Positions 11,246-19,614 of a stretch of 64,000 nucleotides of DNA are shown one piece after another (positions within the stretch are counted from its first letter, which is position 1; each line of letters opens with the position of its first letter). Under the pieces are notes generated by a model, which did no database searches, was not told the origin of the DNA, and saw only the letters and a list, made by a program, of their open reading frames with translations. Origin of the DNA: DAHUXD01 sp963805495 (GTDB lineage Bacteria > Acidobacteriota > Thermoanaerobaculia > UBA5066 > Gp7-AA6); the NCBI GenBank assembly GCA_963805495.1, contig CAWDUQ010000004.1:310001-374000 (forward strand), written 5' to 3'. The translations under genes and the position numbers were made by a program.

Positions 11246-12268
11246 CTACCCGAGTCGCGCATCAAATCGCCCGGCGGGAAGGTCGAGCCATTCGAGAGCC
11301 GTGCCGTGCAGAAGCCGGGCGCGGGTCTCCTCCGGAAATCCGGACCGATCGATGAGCTCTCCCGGCCGGGCCTCGCCGAGAGGGAACGGGTAGTCGCTGC
11401 CGAGCGTGATCCGATCGGGTCCCATCAACTCCACGAGGTAACGCAGCATCAGGGGATCGTGAACGAGCGAGTCGACGTAGATCCGCCGCAGGTATTCCCG
11501 CGGGGACACGTCGTTGGCCACGGCGCACAGGTCGGGCCGCGCTTCGAAGCCGCGGACGATTCGCCCGATCGTCGCCGGAAAGGCGCCGCCGCCGTGTGCG
11601 AATGCGATCCGCAGGGCCGGCAGCCTCTCGAGCACCCCGCCGAAGATGAGCGAGCAAATCGCGAGCGAAACTTCCGCGGGCATCCCGACGAGCCAGGGGA
11701 GCCAGTAACGCGTCATCCGATCCCTGCCGGCCATCTCCCACGGATGGACGAAAACGGCGGCGTTGAGCGCCGCCGCCGCCTCGAAGATCGGGAAGAGCTC
11801 CGGGCTGTCGAGATTCGCTCCGTTGACGTTCGAGCCGATCTCGACACCGGAAAGCCCGAGCTCGCGCACGCAGCGCTCGAGCTCGGAGATCGCGAGATCC
11901 GGCCTCTGCATCGGGATCGTCCCGAGACCCGCGAAACGCGTCGGATGTGCGGCGACGATTTCGGCGAGGTGATCGTTCAAGCGGCGCGAAAGCTCGAGCG
12001 CGGCCTGCGGCTGCGCCCAGTAGCTGAACATGACCGGCACCGTCGAGAGAACCTGAACGTCCACGCCCGCCGCGTCGCATTCCGCGAGCCGCGCCTCGAC
12101 GCTCCATGCATTGCTTTCGATCTCGCGGAACAGCGTCCCGTCGATCATCATTCGCGCGCGGCCCGGCGCCGCGTGCTCGATCCGGACGAACCGCTCGCCT
12201 CCGGGCCGATTGGAGAAGTCGGGCAGCCTTTCGGGAAGGATGTGGGTGTGGACGTCGATCTTCAGCAA
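11246..12268 (-). CDS. 2-Amino-3-carboxymuconate-6-semialdehyde decarboxylase (ACMSD)
   Basis: A 340-residue amidohydrolase-superfamily decarboxylase. Zinc ligands are visible: His7 and His9 in DVHTH, a His in VFVHPWEM, a catalytic His in AFAHGGGAFP, and the Asp of GSDYPFPLG. The family motifs GLGTIPMQRP and GVEIGSNVNG are also present. It removes the carboxylate from the 3-HAO product, committing the pathway to 2-aminomuconate semialdehyde rather than quinolinate and NAD. One base separates it from the 3-HAO stop and three from kynureninase. ATG start. Confidence 0.95.
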   Translation of the reverse strand: MLKIDVHTHILPERLPDFSNRPGGERFVRIEHAAPGRARMMIDGTLFREIESNAWSVEARLAECDAAGVDVQVLSTVPVMFSYWAQPQAALELSRRLNDHLAEIVAAHPTRFAGLGTIPMQRPDLAISELERCVRELGLSGVEIGSNVNGANLDSPELFPIFEAAAALNAAVFVHPWEMAGRDRMTRYWLPWLVGMPAEVSLAICSLIFGGVLERLPALRIAFAHGGGAFPATIGRIVRGFEARPDLCAVANDVSPREYLRRIYVDSLVHDPLMLRYLVELMGPDRITLGSDYPFPLGEARPGELIDRSGFPEETRARLLHGTALEWLDLPAGRFDARLG

Positions 12269-12269
12269 G

Positions 12270-12791
12270 TCAGTCGCGGGGCGGCGGCGGGGACATCACC
12301 GCGCCACACTTCTTACAGGTGCGTTTCTTCTCGTCGCCGAAGAACCGGTCGAAGACGGGCGGAAAGTCCTTTTCGACGTTGCCGAGAGTGAAGAACTCCT
12401 CGTAGAGCAGGTGTGTGCAGTTGTCGCAGTACCACTGAAGCCCGTCCTTCTCGTGCGGGAGCCGCTTGCGTTCGACGACGAGACCCACCGAGTCCCGCAT
12501 CCTCTGGGGCGAATGCGGGATGCGCGGCGCAAGGAGAAAGATCTCGCCGGCGCGAATCGGGATGTCCACGACCTCTCCACCCTGGATCGTCTTCAGCACC
12601 ATCTCGCCTTCGAGTTGATAGAAGAACTCGGGGCCCTCGTCGATGTGGTAGTCCTTGCGGTTGTTCGGCCCGCCGACGACCATGACGATGAAGTCGTCTT
12701 CCTCGAAGACCTTCTTGTTGCAGACCGGCGGCTTCAGGAAGCTTCGGTGCTCGTCGATCCACCGCTCGAAATTCAGCGCCTTCGACAGCAT
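12270..12791 (-). CDS. 3-Hydroxyanthranilate 3,4-dioxygenase
   Basis: A 173-residue cupin with Fe(II) ligands His49, Glu55 and His93 (DYHIDEGPEFFYQ; RIPHSPQR). The bacterial-type C-terminal rubredoxin-like site is intact: Cys122/Cys125 (CDNC) and Cys159/Cys162 (CKKC). It opens the ring of 3-hydroxyanthranilate to the ACMS intermediate used by ACMSD next door. ATG 12791 was chosen because it gives the canonical N-terminus; the in-frame upstream ATG at 12830 overlaps the divergent Rid gene. First gene of the minus-strand operon, only about 19 bases from the divergent gene start. Confidence 0.96.
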   Translation of the reverse strand: MLSKALNFERWIDEHRSFLKPPVCNKKVFEEDDFIVMVVGGPNNRKDYHIDEGPEFFYQLEGEMVLKTIQGGEVVDIPIRAGEIFLLAPRIPHSPQRMRDSVGLVVERKRLPHEKDGLQWYCDNCTHLLYEEFFTLGNVEKDFPPVFDRFFGDEKKRTCKKCGAVMSPPPPRD

Positions 12792-12810
12792 GGCGTTTAG
12801 TATAAGCGGC

Positions 12811-13215
12811 GTGAGTTCCTCCAACAGCAAGGCGAACCCGACCGTCGTGTCCTCCCGTGCGCCGCGGCCTCTCGGTCCCTATCCGCACGCTCGCCGGGTC
12901 GGGACCCTGCTCTTTCTTTCCGGGATCGGGCCGCGGCATCGCGTGACCGAGCAGATTCCCGAAGGCATCGAGGCTCAGACGCGCGCGTGCATCGAGAACG
13001 TCCAGGCAATTCTGGAAGATTCCGGGAGCTCGCTCGAGAAGGTGGTCGACGTCACGGTCTTCCTGACGAACATCGACCGCGACTTCGCGGCGTTCAATCG
13101 GGTTTACGGGGAGTACTTCGAGGCTCTCGAAAGCCGGCCGACGAGAACGACCGTGGGCGTCGTCGCGCTGCCGGTTCCGATCTCGGTCGAGCTGAAGATC
13201 ATTGCCGAGGCTTAA
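12811..13215 (+). CDS. RidA-family protein, probable 2-aminomuconate deaminase
   Basis: A 134-residue Rid protein with the segment RPLGPYPHARRVG, typical of 2-aminomuconate deaminases. The catalytic Arg (PTRTTVGV) and the C-terminal Glu (VELKIIAEA) that define active imine deaminases are retained. In this setting it would deaminate 2-aminomuconate to 4-oxalocrotonate. GTG 12811 is used; ATG 12790 in the same frame would overlap the 3-HAO start codon. It is divergent from 3-HAO, and its stop codon interleaves with that of tryptophan dioxygenase (TTAA at 13212-13215). It differs from the Rid domain at 6920-7348, which lacks the Arg. Confidence 0.85.
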   Translation: MSSSNSKANPTVVSSRAPRPLGPYPHARRVGTLLFLSGIGPRHRVTEQIPEGIEAQTRACIENVQAILEDSGSSLEKVVDVTVFLTNIDRDFAAFNRVYGEYFEALESRPTRTTVGVVALPVPISVELKIIAEA

Positions 13216-14309
13216 GGAGCCTGGAACCGGAATCCCATCCGGCTCCTCACCTCGGCCGGAAGCTTCGGAAGCGCGGAGCGCGGAATGAAGAAGCTCGAAA
13301 GCGCCGAGAGGTCCGCGAAGACCTTGTGACGCTCGGCCGCCCGGTCGAGATACTCGTGACCCGACGTTCCCCCGGTGCCGATCCGGCTGCCGATCATGCG
13401 CATCGCCATCTGGGCGTGGCGCTGGCGCCAGGTCGTGAAATTCCTTTCGATGTCCGCGAGGAGCGCCAGCAACCGGAACGGCAGCTGCAGGATCGGCTCG
13501 TCCCGATACAGATTGATGAGGAGCGCCGCCTGGAGCGCCCGCCGGGAAAAGTGGCGTCCCGGACCCGCGACGGGCTCGCCGGGCCCCGGTTCGAACACCT
13601 CCGCAAACCGCTCTGCGGTCGCCTCGACTCCGGCGAGCTGGAGGGCTTTCTCCTCGTCGGTGAGCGTCGGGTTGTTCCGGATCGAGACGCGGTCGGAGGC
13701 GAGCATGGCGTCGACCGCCCGGCGATACTCCTGCCAGAAGTCAAAACCGCCGAAGCTCAGAAACGGCGTGCGCTCGAGCCAACCCTCGATCAAATCGAAG
13801 AGGGACGGCTCCTTCTCCGCCGCCTCGACGCGCGCGGCGTCTTCCGGGCGGAGGCGCGACGTGTATTGGGCGGCGTGGAGGGGAAGGCGGTCCCCGCGCC
13901 GCATCCCCAGCCTGTTCTCGATCAGCCGGAATTGAACGCTCTGCAGGCCCGAGGCCGGGATCAGCTGGTCCCGGAAATCGAGGAAGTCGAGAGGGGTCAT
14001 GGTTTCCAGAACGTCGACTTGTTGAATCAGGACGCGCTGAATCTCGACGATGCGCCCGAGCCGCAGGGCCGCCTGCCCGAGCTCTTCCTCCGGGACGTTC
14101 GAACCGCGGAAGGTCGCGAGCACCGCGTCGAGCTCCCACAGGATTTGTTTGAACCAGAGCTCGTAGGCCTGATGGACGATGATGAAGAGCATCTCGTCGT
14201 GGGCTGGCCGGCCATGGAGGGCGCTCTGCAGGTGCTGGCTGCCGAGCAGCCGATCGATCTGGATGTAGTCCGCGTAGTAGAGAGGGCCGCGAGGCGTTTC
14301 TCGTTTCAT
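13212..14309 (-). CDS. kynA: Tryptophan 2,3-dioxygenase
   Basis: A 365-residue heme dioxygenase that opens the indole ring of L-tryptophan to N-formylkynurenine, the first step of the pathway. Visible motifs are YYADYIQIDRLLGSQ, the substrate-pocket segment DEMLFIIVHQAYELWFKQ, the heme-ligand His in TWRQRHAQM, and GTGGTSGHEYL. The C-terminal part (RHKVFADLSALSSFFIPR) resembles the long eukaryotic-type enzyme rather than the roughly 280-residue proteobacterial form. ATG 14309 is used. It converges on the Rid gene with a three-base stop overlap, and is divergent from the semialdehyde dehydrogenase with 33 bases between start codons. Confidence 0.96.
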   Translation of the reverse strand: MKRETPRGPLYYADYIQIDRLLGSQHLQSALHGRPAHDEMLFIIVHQAYELWFKQILWELDAVLATFRGSNVPEEELGQAALRLGRIVEIQRVLIQQVDVLETMTPLDFLDFRDQLIPASGLQSVQFRLIENRLGMRRGDRLPLHAAQYTSRLRPEDAARVEAAEKEPSLFDLIEGWLERTPFLSFGGFDFWQEYRRAVDAMLASDRVSIRNNPTLTDEEKALQLAGVEATAERFAEVFEPGPGEPVAGPGRHFSRRALQAALLINLYRDEPILQLPFRLLALLADIERNFTTWRQRHAQMAMRMIGSRIGTGGTSGHEYLDRAAERHKVFADLSALSSFFIPRSALPKLPAEVRSRMGFRFQAP

Positions 14310-14342
14310 GCTGGCTCGCTTCGTACCATAAGATTCCCCGCG

Positions 14343-15788
14343 GTGAAACGCGTCCTCAACTTCATCGACGGGCAGTTCCGGCCGCCGTGCTCGGGGCGGT
14401 ACCTTCCCGACGTCGATCCGGCGACGGGGCAGGTGATCGCCGAGATCGCCGAAAGCGGCCCGGAGGACGTCGATGCCGCAGTCGCCGCCGGGTCCCGCGC
14501 GTTCGAGCCGTGGCGCAGGACGCCTGCCGAAAAGCGCTCCCGCCTCCTGATCCGGGTGGCCGATCTCGTCGAAGAGAACTTCGACGAGCTGGCGCGGCTC
14601 GAGTCGGAAGACACGGGAAAGCCGATCGGGCTCGCCCGACGGATGGACGTGCCCCGGGCGGTCCTCAACTTCCGCTTCTTCGCGACGGCGATCCTTCACG
14701 CCGAAACGCACGCGCACGTGACCGACGATCGGGCGCTCAACTACACCCTCCGGCAGCCCCTCGGCGTCGCCGGGTTGATCTCGCCCTGGAACCTGCCGCT
14801 GTACCTTCTGTCCTGGAAGATCGCTCCGTCGATCGCCGCCGGGAATTGCTGCGTGGCCAAGCCCTCGGAGCTCACGCCCCTGACGGCCGACCGGCTCGCC
14901 GCGCTGATCGCCGAAGCGGGGATTCCGCCCGGCGTCGTCAACATCGTGCACGGCACCGGGCCGAGCGCCGGCCGCGCTTTGACGTCGCACCCGAACGTCC
15001 CGCTGATCTCCTTCACCGGCGGTACGAAGACCGGCGCGGACGTGATGGCTCACGCGGGACCGCTCTTCAAGAAGGTGTCCCTGGAGCTCGGAGGGAAGAA
15101 CCCGAACATCGTCTTCGCGGACGCCGATCTCGAGCAGGCCGTTCCGACCTCGATCCAGTCGAGCTTCTCCAACCAGGGGGAGATCTGCCTGTGCGGTTCG
15201 CGTCTGTTCGTCGAGAAGAGCATCTACGGCGAGTTCCTCGACCGTTTCGTCGAGGCGACGAAGAAGCTTCGGATCGGAGATCCGCAAGACGCGTCGACGG
15301 ACGTCGGCGCGCTCGTGAGCGAGGCGCACCGGCGCAAGGTCGAAGGCTACGTCGCGCTCGCGAGAGAAGAAGGCGGAACGATCGTCGTCGGCGGAAAGCG
15401 CCCGGCGAACCTCCCCGAGCGTGTCAAGGGCGGTTACTTCCTCGAGCCGACGGTCATCACAGGGCTCGACTGCAGCCGGCGGGTGATGCAGGAGGAGATC
15501 TTCGGGCCCGTCGTCACCGTCACGCCGTTCGATTCTCCCGAAGAGGCGATCGCCTTCGCCAACGGCACGCGCTACGGCCTCTCGGCGAGTGTCTGGACCC
15601 GGGACCTCCAGAAGGCCCACCGGATCGCCGCGGCGATCGACAGCGGGACGGTGTGGGTCAACACCTGGCTGCTGCGGGATCTTCGCGTGCCCTTCGGGGG
15701 AATGAAGGAAAGCGGCGTCGGGCGCGAGGGCGGGTTCGAGTCGCTCGATTTCTTCACCGAAGCGAAGAACGTCTGTGTCAGGCTCTGA
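14343..15788 (+). CDS. 2-Aminomuconic (2-hydroxymuconic) semialdehyde dehydrogenase
   Basis: A 481-residue ALDH-superfamily enzyme. Asn150 (SPWNLPLYLLSW), general base Glu248 (LELGGKNPN) and catalytic Cys282 (GEICLCGSR, five residues before the conserved Arg) are in place. The C-terminal NTWLLRDLRVPFGGMKESG resembles the muconic semialdehyde dehydrogenase subgroup. It oxidises 2-aminomuconate semialdehyde with NAD+, taking the ACMSD product to the Rid deaminase substrate. GTG start at 14343 (VKRVLNFIDGQF). Leads the plus-strand group with the amidohydrolase and tryptophanase. Confidence 0.93.
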   Translation: MKRVLNFIDGQFRPPCSGRYLPDVDPATGQVIAEIAESGPEDVDAAVAAGSRAFEPWRRTPAEKRSRLLIRVADLVEENFDELARLESEDTGKPIGLARRMDVPRAVLNFRFFATAILHAETHAHVTDDRALNYTLRQPLGVAGLISPWNLPLYLLSWKIAPSIAAGNCCVAKPSELTPLTADRLAALIAEAGIPPGVVNIVHGTGPSAGRALTSHPNVPLISFTGGTKTGADVMAHAGPLFKKVSLELGGKNPNIVFADADLEQAVPTSIQSSFSNQGEICLCGSRLFVEKSIYGEFLDRFVEATKKLRIGDPQDASTDVGALVSEAHRRKVEGYVALAREEGGTIVVGGKRPANLPERVKGGYFLEPTVITGLDCSRRVMQEEIFGPVVTVTPFDSPEEAIAFANGTRYGLSASVWTRDLQKAHRIAAAIDSGTVWVNTWLLRDLRVPFGGMKESGVGREGGFESLDFFTEAKNVCVRL

Positions 15789-15836
15789 GAGTGGAGACTC
15801 CTTGCTCATGAGACGAAGCTGAGCGGCGGAGTTCTG

Positions 15837-17090
15837 TTGGCCACCACGATCGCCTTCCGGGGAGCCACGCTCATCGACGGAACCGGGGCTCCGCCGATCC
15901 CGAACTCTCTGCTCGTCGTGACCGACGGCCGGATCGTGTCGGTCGGACCGGCGTCGCCCGCGGCGGTGGCGGCGCTCCCGGCCGGAGCCGAGCTCGTCGC
16001 GGCCGAAGGGCAATGGATCCTGCCCGGCCTGGTCGACGCCCACGTCCACGCGGAGTCCGAGAAGGATCTCGAGACGATGCTCGCCTGGGGAGTGACGTCC
16101 GTGCGCCTCATGACGGAGGACGTTGCGGCGTCCGAGCGGCTCGCCCGGGCCTCGGGCGACCGCACCGACATCCCGGAGGTGTTCCCGGCGGCACCGATCT
16201 TCACCACGAGGGGCGGCTGGTGGGACGAGGGCCATCCGGCCGACGCGAGTCTGGATCGCTTTCCGGCCACTCCCGAGGCGGCGCGGGCGTCGGTCCGCCG
16301 GGCCAGGGCGCTCGGCGCCGTCGAGATCAAACTGATGCTGGACGACATGGCCTGGTGCCGCGCGCCGAAGCCGGCGCTATCCAAGGTGAATCCCGAAGTC
16401 GTCTCGGCGTTGATCGGGGAGGCGCGGGAGCTCGGCCTGCGCGCCACCGTGCATGCCCCGAACCTCGCCGACGCCAGGGCCGCGATCGCCGCCGGAGCGA
16501 CGGCCCTCGCCCACGGCGTGCTCGACCCGATCGACGAGGCGACGGTGGCCGTCATGCGGAGCCGTCCGGTCTTCTACGTCCCGACCATGGACCTTTTCGA
16601 GTTCCTCGCCGATACACGCGGCTTCATCGCCGGCGTGACTTCGGATCCCCTGGTGGAACGGGGTCTCTCCCCGAAGGCCCTGGCGGAATTCCGGTCGGAC
16701 GCCTATTCCTCGCTGTATCGGGAGCGCTTTCCGAATTTCGAGAACGTGCGGAGCCGCCTGCGCGTCCTGGGCGAGAATCTCCGGAAACTCCACGCGGCCG
16801 GCGTGCCGGTGGCGCTCGGAACGGACATGTGGGCGTTTCCCGGCCTCGGTGTCTCCATCGAGGCGGACCTCTTTGTGAGGGCGGGGCTCACGCCGCTCGA
16901 GGCGATTCGCTCCGCCACGCAGACGGCGGCGCGCTCCCTGTCGATCGACGCGGACCGCGGCACGCTCGAGCCCGGAAGGCGGGCCGATGTCCTGATCCTC
17001 TCGGCGGATCCCGTGCGCGATCCGAAGAACCTGCGGCGGATCCACGCGGTCTACAAGCACGGCCGGCACGTTGCCTCGGCAAAGCCATGA
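15837..17090 (+). CDS. Metal-dependent amidohydrolase (imidazolonepropionase/prolidase-like)
   Basis: 417 residues of the amidohydrolase superfamily. It has the N-terminal small beta domain, the HxH motif (GLVDAHVHAES), a candidate carbamylated Lys (VEIKLMLDD), two further His (ATVHAPN, ALAHGVLD) and the catalytic Asp (ALGTDMWAF). It ends with the family TAxxxARSLSIDADRGTLEPGRRADV-type segment. A TTG at 15837 with GGCGGAG upstream is the likely start. Its stop overlaps the tryptophanase ATG (ATGA), so the two are probably co-translated. Specific substrate unknown. As no kynurenine formamidase is recognisable nearby, it is a candidate for N-formylkynurenine hydrolysis, but this is only positional inference. 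Confidence 0.8.
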   Translation: MATTIAFRGATLIDGTGAPPIPNSLLVVTDGRIVSVGPASPAAVAALPAGAELVAAEGQWILPGLVDAHVHAESEKDLETMLAWGVTSVRLMTEDVAASERLARASGDRTDIPEVFPAAPIFTTRGGWWDEGHPADASLDRFPATPEAARASVRRARALGAVEIKLMLDDMAWCRAPKPALSKVNPEVVSALIGEARELGLRATVHAPNLADARAAIAAGATALAHGVLDPIDEATVAVMRSRPVFYVPTMDLFEFLADTRGFIAGVTSDPLVERGLSPKALAEFRSDAYSSLYRERFPNFENVRSRLRVLGENLRKLHAAGVPVALGTDMWAFPGLGVSIEADLFVRAGLTPLEAIRSATQTAARSLSIDADRGTLEPGRRADVLILSADPVRDPKNLRRIHAVYKHGRHVASAKP

Positions 17091-18490
17091 GCGCCCCCGA
17101 CCCGCTCCTCCGGCATTCCAGGCTGCCGCCCGAGCCCTGGCGGGTCAAGGTCGTCGAGTCGATCCGCCGGATCGACCGCGCCGCGCGCGAGGAAGGCCTC
17201 CGGCGCGCGGGCTACAACGTCTTCGGCATCGCCTCCGAAAACATATACATCGACCTCCTGACCGATTCGGGCACGTCGGCCATGTCCGACGCACAGTGGA
17301 GCGGCCTGATGCGCGGCGACGAGTCCTACGCGGGCGGCCGCAACTACTTCCACTTCGAGGAGACGATCCGCTCCATCTTCGGGCTGCCGTACGTGATCCC
17401 GACCCACCAGGGGCGCGTGGCCGAGAACCTGCTGTTTTCGACCGTGCTGAAGGCGGGGGACATCGTTCCCAACAACACGCACTTCGACACGACGCGAGCC
17501 AACGTCGAAGCCAACGGCGGCGTCGCGCTCGATTTCGTCATCCCCGAGGGCCGCGAGCCGCGCGTGCGGCATCCGTTCAAGGGGAACATGGATCTCTCCC
17601 GGCTCGAGAAGTGTCTGGCGGAGAACCGCGGAAAGGTTCCGCTCGTCATGCTGACCCTGACGAACAACTCCGGCGGCGGCCAGCCCGTCTCGCTGGCCAA
17701 CGTGCGCGGCACCGCGGAGGTCTGCCGGAAGTTCGGTGTGCCGCTGATCATCGACGCCTGCCGCTTCGCGGAGAACTCCTGGTTCATCAAGCAGCGGGAG
17801 GAGGGCCAGAAGGACCGCAGCGTGACCGAGATCGTCCGCGAGGTCTTCTCGCTCTCCGACGGCTGCACCATGAGCGCCAAGAAGGACGGCCTCGCCAACA
17901 TCGGCGGTTTCCTCGCCCTGCGCGACGAGACCTGGGTCGAGGGCTTGAAGAACAAGCTCATCCTGATCGAGGGCTTCCCGACGTACGGCGGCCTCGCGGG
18001 CCGGGACCTCGAGGCGATCGCGATCGGCCTCCGGGAGGTCCTGCACGAGGACTACCTGGCCTTCCGCATCGGCCAGGTCACGGCGTTCGGAGAGGCCCTC
18101 GCGGCGGCGGGCGTTCCGGTCGTCGAGCCGATCGGCGGCCACGCCGTGTACATCGACGCGCGCGCCTTCGCGCCCCACATCCCGGCCGAGCACTACCCGG
18201 CCGAGGCGCTGACGATCGCGCTCTACCTCGAGGGCGGAATCCGCGGAGTCGAGATCGGCGGCGTCATGTTCGGCAAGCCGGACCCGTCGAATCCCGGCCG
18301 GGAGATCCTTCCCGCGCTCGAGCTCGTGCGGCTCGCCGTGCCGCGACGCGTCTACACGAACAGCCACCTGGAGTACGTGACCGAGGTCACGGCAGGGCTC
18401 AAGCGCGACCCGGGGCGCCTGCGCGGCGTGAAGATCGTGCACCAGGCGCCCCTTCTGCGGCATTTCACGGCCCGGTTCGAGCTCCTGTGA
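17087..18490 (+). CDS. tnaA: Tryptophanase (tryptophan indole-lyase)
   Basis: A 467-residue PLP beta-eliminating lyase. The Schiff-base lysine is Lys266 (SAKKDG), with IPTHQGRVAEN and the Asp/Arg-rich DACRFAENSWFIKQ around the cofactor. Two residues that separate tryptophanase from tyrosine phenol-lyase favour tryptophanase. Asp134 in HFDTTR matches E. coli Asp137 (Thr in the phenol-lyase). His459 in LRHFTARF matches E. coli His463 (Phe in the phenol-lyase). The reaction gives indole, pyruvate and ammonia. ATG overlaps the amidohydrolase stop. It is unusual next to a complete oxidative kynurenine route. Some other segments (NIGGFL, GGLAGRDLEA) look phenol-lyase-like, so broad specificity is possible. 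Confidence 0.9.
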   Translation: MSAPDPLLRHSRLPPEPWRVKVVESIRRIDRAAREEGLRRAGYNVFGIASENIYIDLLTDSGTSAMSDAQWSGLMRGDESYAGGRNYFHFEETIRSIFGLPYVIPTHQGRVAENLLFSTVLKAGDIVPNNTHFDTTRANVEANGGVALDFVIPEGREPRVRHPFKGNMDLSRLEKCLAENRGKVPLVMLTLTNNSGGGQPVSLANVRGTAEVCRKFGVPLIIDACRFAENSWFIKQREEGQKDRSVTEIVREVFSLSDGCTMSAKKDGLANIGGFLALRDETWVEGLKNKLILIEGFPTYGGLAGRDLEAIAIGLREVLHEDYLAFRIGQVTAFGEALAAAGVPVVEPIGGHAVYIDARAFAPHIPAEHYPAEALTIALYLEGGIRGVEIGGVMFGKPDPSNPGREILPALELVRLAVPRRVYTNSHLEYVTEVTAGLKRDPGRLRGVKIVHQAPLLRHFTARFELL

Positions 18491-18524
18491 CGGAAAAGCG
18501 CCCGCGCTACAATTTGCAACGGCC

Positions 18525-19271
18525 GTGATCACCGGATTCAACACCGACGTCAAGCACCGGAACCGGGTGTTCCACATCCAGACCGAGGACAAGGGGGAAT
18601 CCAACCCCTGTGTCGAGTCCCTCGTCTACGTCGGGGGCGAGATCCTGGCGACCAAGCGCACCTCCTACGCCGAAGTGATGAAGGCGACCGGCCGCGACGA
18701 CACGGCCGTCCAGGACCTCATGGAGCAGCAGCACCGCACGATGATCGCGGCGATCCAGAGGGGCAGGTTCGACGGGCCCAACGGCGGCGTCCAGGTCCCC
18801 GAGGGGATGTCGGCGACGGCCGGTCCGGACGACGACGCCACTCTCGACGGGTCGAACACGATGACGAAAGGCGACGCGACGGCGCCGCCGGGAACCTCTT
18901 CGCCCGTGGCGGTCGACCGCAGCCTCGACCAGATGATTCTCGACTACCTCGCGTCGGATGCGATGCCGGACGAAATCGAGGTCGCCTTCGCCCCGGCGCC
19001 GGACTTCACCGCCGGCCGCTCCGTGCAGACCCGGCTCAGGGCCGTGTCCGGCTCGCCCGTGCGTCCCGTGCCGGGCGCGCACGTCCAGGTGCGCATCCTG
19101 TCGACCTCCGCGCGCGTTTCGACGGTGTTCCAGGGAAAAACGGCCGCCGACGGCACCTGCCCGATCTCGTTCATGGTCCCGTCCCAGAAGGACGGCACGG
19201 CCGCCTGCGTCATCCGGGTCACCACGCCGGACGCCAGCGCCGAGCTGCAGTTCGCGATCAAGGGGAAATGA
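18525..19271 (+). CDS. Conserved hypothetical protein
   Basis: 248 residues from GTG 18525. The N-terminal ~75 residues (GFNTDVKHRNRVFHIQTEDKG, then VESLVYVGGEILATKRTSY) form a small conserved domain. A long Thr/Pro/Gly-rich linker follows, then a C-terminal beta-sandwich-like region with VPGAHVQVRILSTSAR and KTAADGTCPISFMVP, resembling carboxypeptidase regulatory or transthyretin-like domains. No signal peptide is visible. It overlaps thiS by four bases (ATGA). Function is unknown; N-terminal sequences of this kind are, from memory, frequent in Acidobacteriota. Confidence 0.75.
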   Translation: MITGFNTDVKHRNRVFHIQTEDKGESNPCVESLVYVGGEILATKRTSYAEVMKATGRDDTAVQDLMEQQHRTMIAAIQRGRFDGPNGGVQVPEGMSATAGPDDDATLDGSNTMTKGDATAPPGTSSPVAVDRSLDQMILDYLASDAMPDEIEVAFAPAPDFTAGRSVQTRLRAVSGSPVRPVPGAHVQVRILSTSARVSTVFQGKTAADGTCPISFMVPSQKDGTAACVIRVTTPDASAELQFAIKGK

Positions 19272-19486
19272 GCGCCGAGCGGTCCCTCGACATCACCGTC
19301 AACGGCGAGCGGCTGTCGGTGCCGGCCGGGGCCTCGGTGGCCGATCTGCTCCAGCGCCTCGGCGTCGCGACCCCGCGTGTCGCCGTCGAACGCAACCGCG
19401 ACATCGTGCCGAAGGCGGAGTACGCGGCGACGACGCTCGCGGAAGGGGACGTGTACGAGGTCGTGGAGCTGGTGGGGGGCGGTTGA
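19268..19486 (+). CDS. thiS: Sulfur carrier protein ThiS
   Basis: A 72-residue ubiquitin-like protein (DITVNGERLSVPAGASVADLL) that ends in the diagnostic Gly-Gly (VVELVGGG, three terminal glycines). The C-terminal glycine carries thiocarboxylate sulfur to the thiazole moiety of thiamine. The VAVERNRDIVPK segment matches ThiS rather than MoaD. No thiG, thiF or other thi gene is present in the window, so its partners are elsewhere. The ATG overlaps the preceding stop, so it is probably translated from the same message. Confidence 0.9.
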   Translation: MSAERSLDITVNGERLSVPAGASVADLLQRLGVATPRVAVERNRDIVPKAEYAATTLAEGDVYEVVELVGGG

Positions 19487-19538
19487 GCCACCCGGGTTGC
19501 CGGCTTCGCCCCGATCGGCTATTCTCCGCGTCCCGAGT

Positions 19539-19614
19539 GGGCCGTTAGCTCAATTGGTAGAGCAAGAGACTCTTAATCTCTAGGTTGTAGGTTCGAGTCC
19601 TACACGGCTCACCA
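19539..19614 (+). tRNA. tRNA-Lys (anticodon CTT)
   Basis: A 76-base cloverleaf. Acceptor GGGCCGT pairs with ACGGCTC (one G-U). D arm is GCTC...GAGC, and anticodon stem AGAGA/TCTCT closes the loop CTCTTAA with anticodon CTT. The T arm contains GTTCGAGTC. Discriminator A and an encoded CCA end at 19614. A degenerate copy of its 3' end lies at 25792-25825. Confidence 0.97.

Noticed and set aside
12987..15788. A 933-codon plus frame including the semialdehyde dehydrogenase
   Set aside because: The first ~450 codons lie antisense to tryptophan dioxygenase and show no domain; the dehydrogenase starts at GTG 14343.
13212..16235. A 1007-codon minus frame including tryptophan dioxygenase
   Set aside because: The N-terminal ~640 codons are antisense to the dehydrogenase and amidohydrolase; the canonical dioxygenase start is ATG 14309.
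17087..18490. Tyrosine phenol-lyase instead of tryptophanase
   Set aside because: Asp134 and His459 match tryptophanase specificity positions (Thr and Phe in the phenol-lyase), and the gene lies in a tryptophan-catabolic island.
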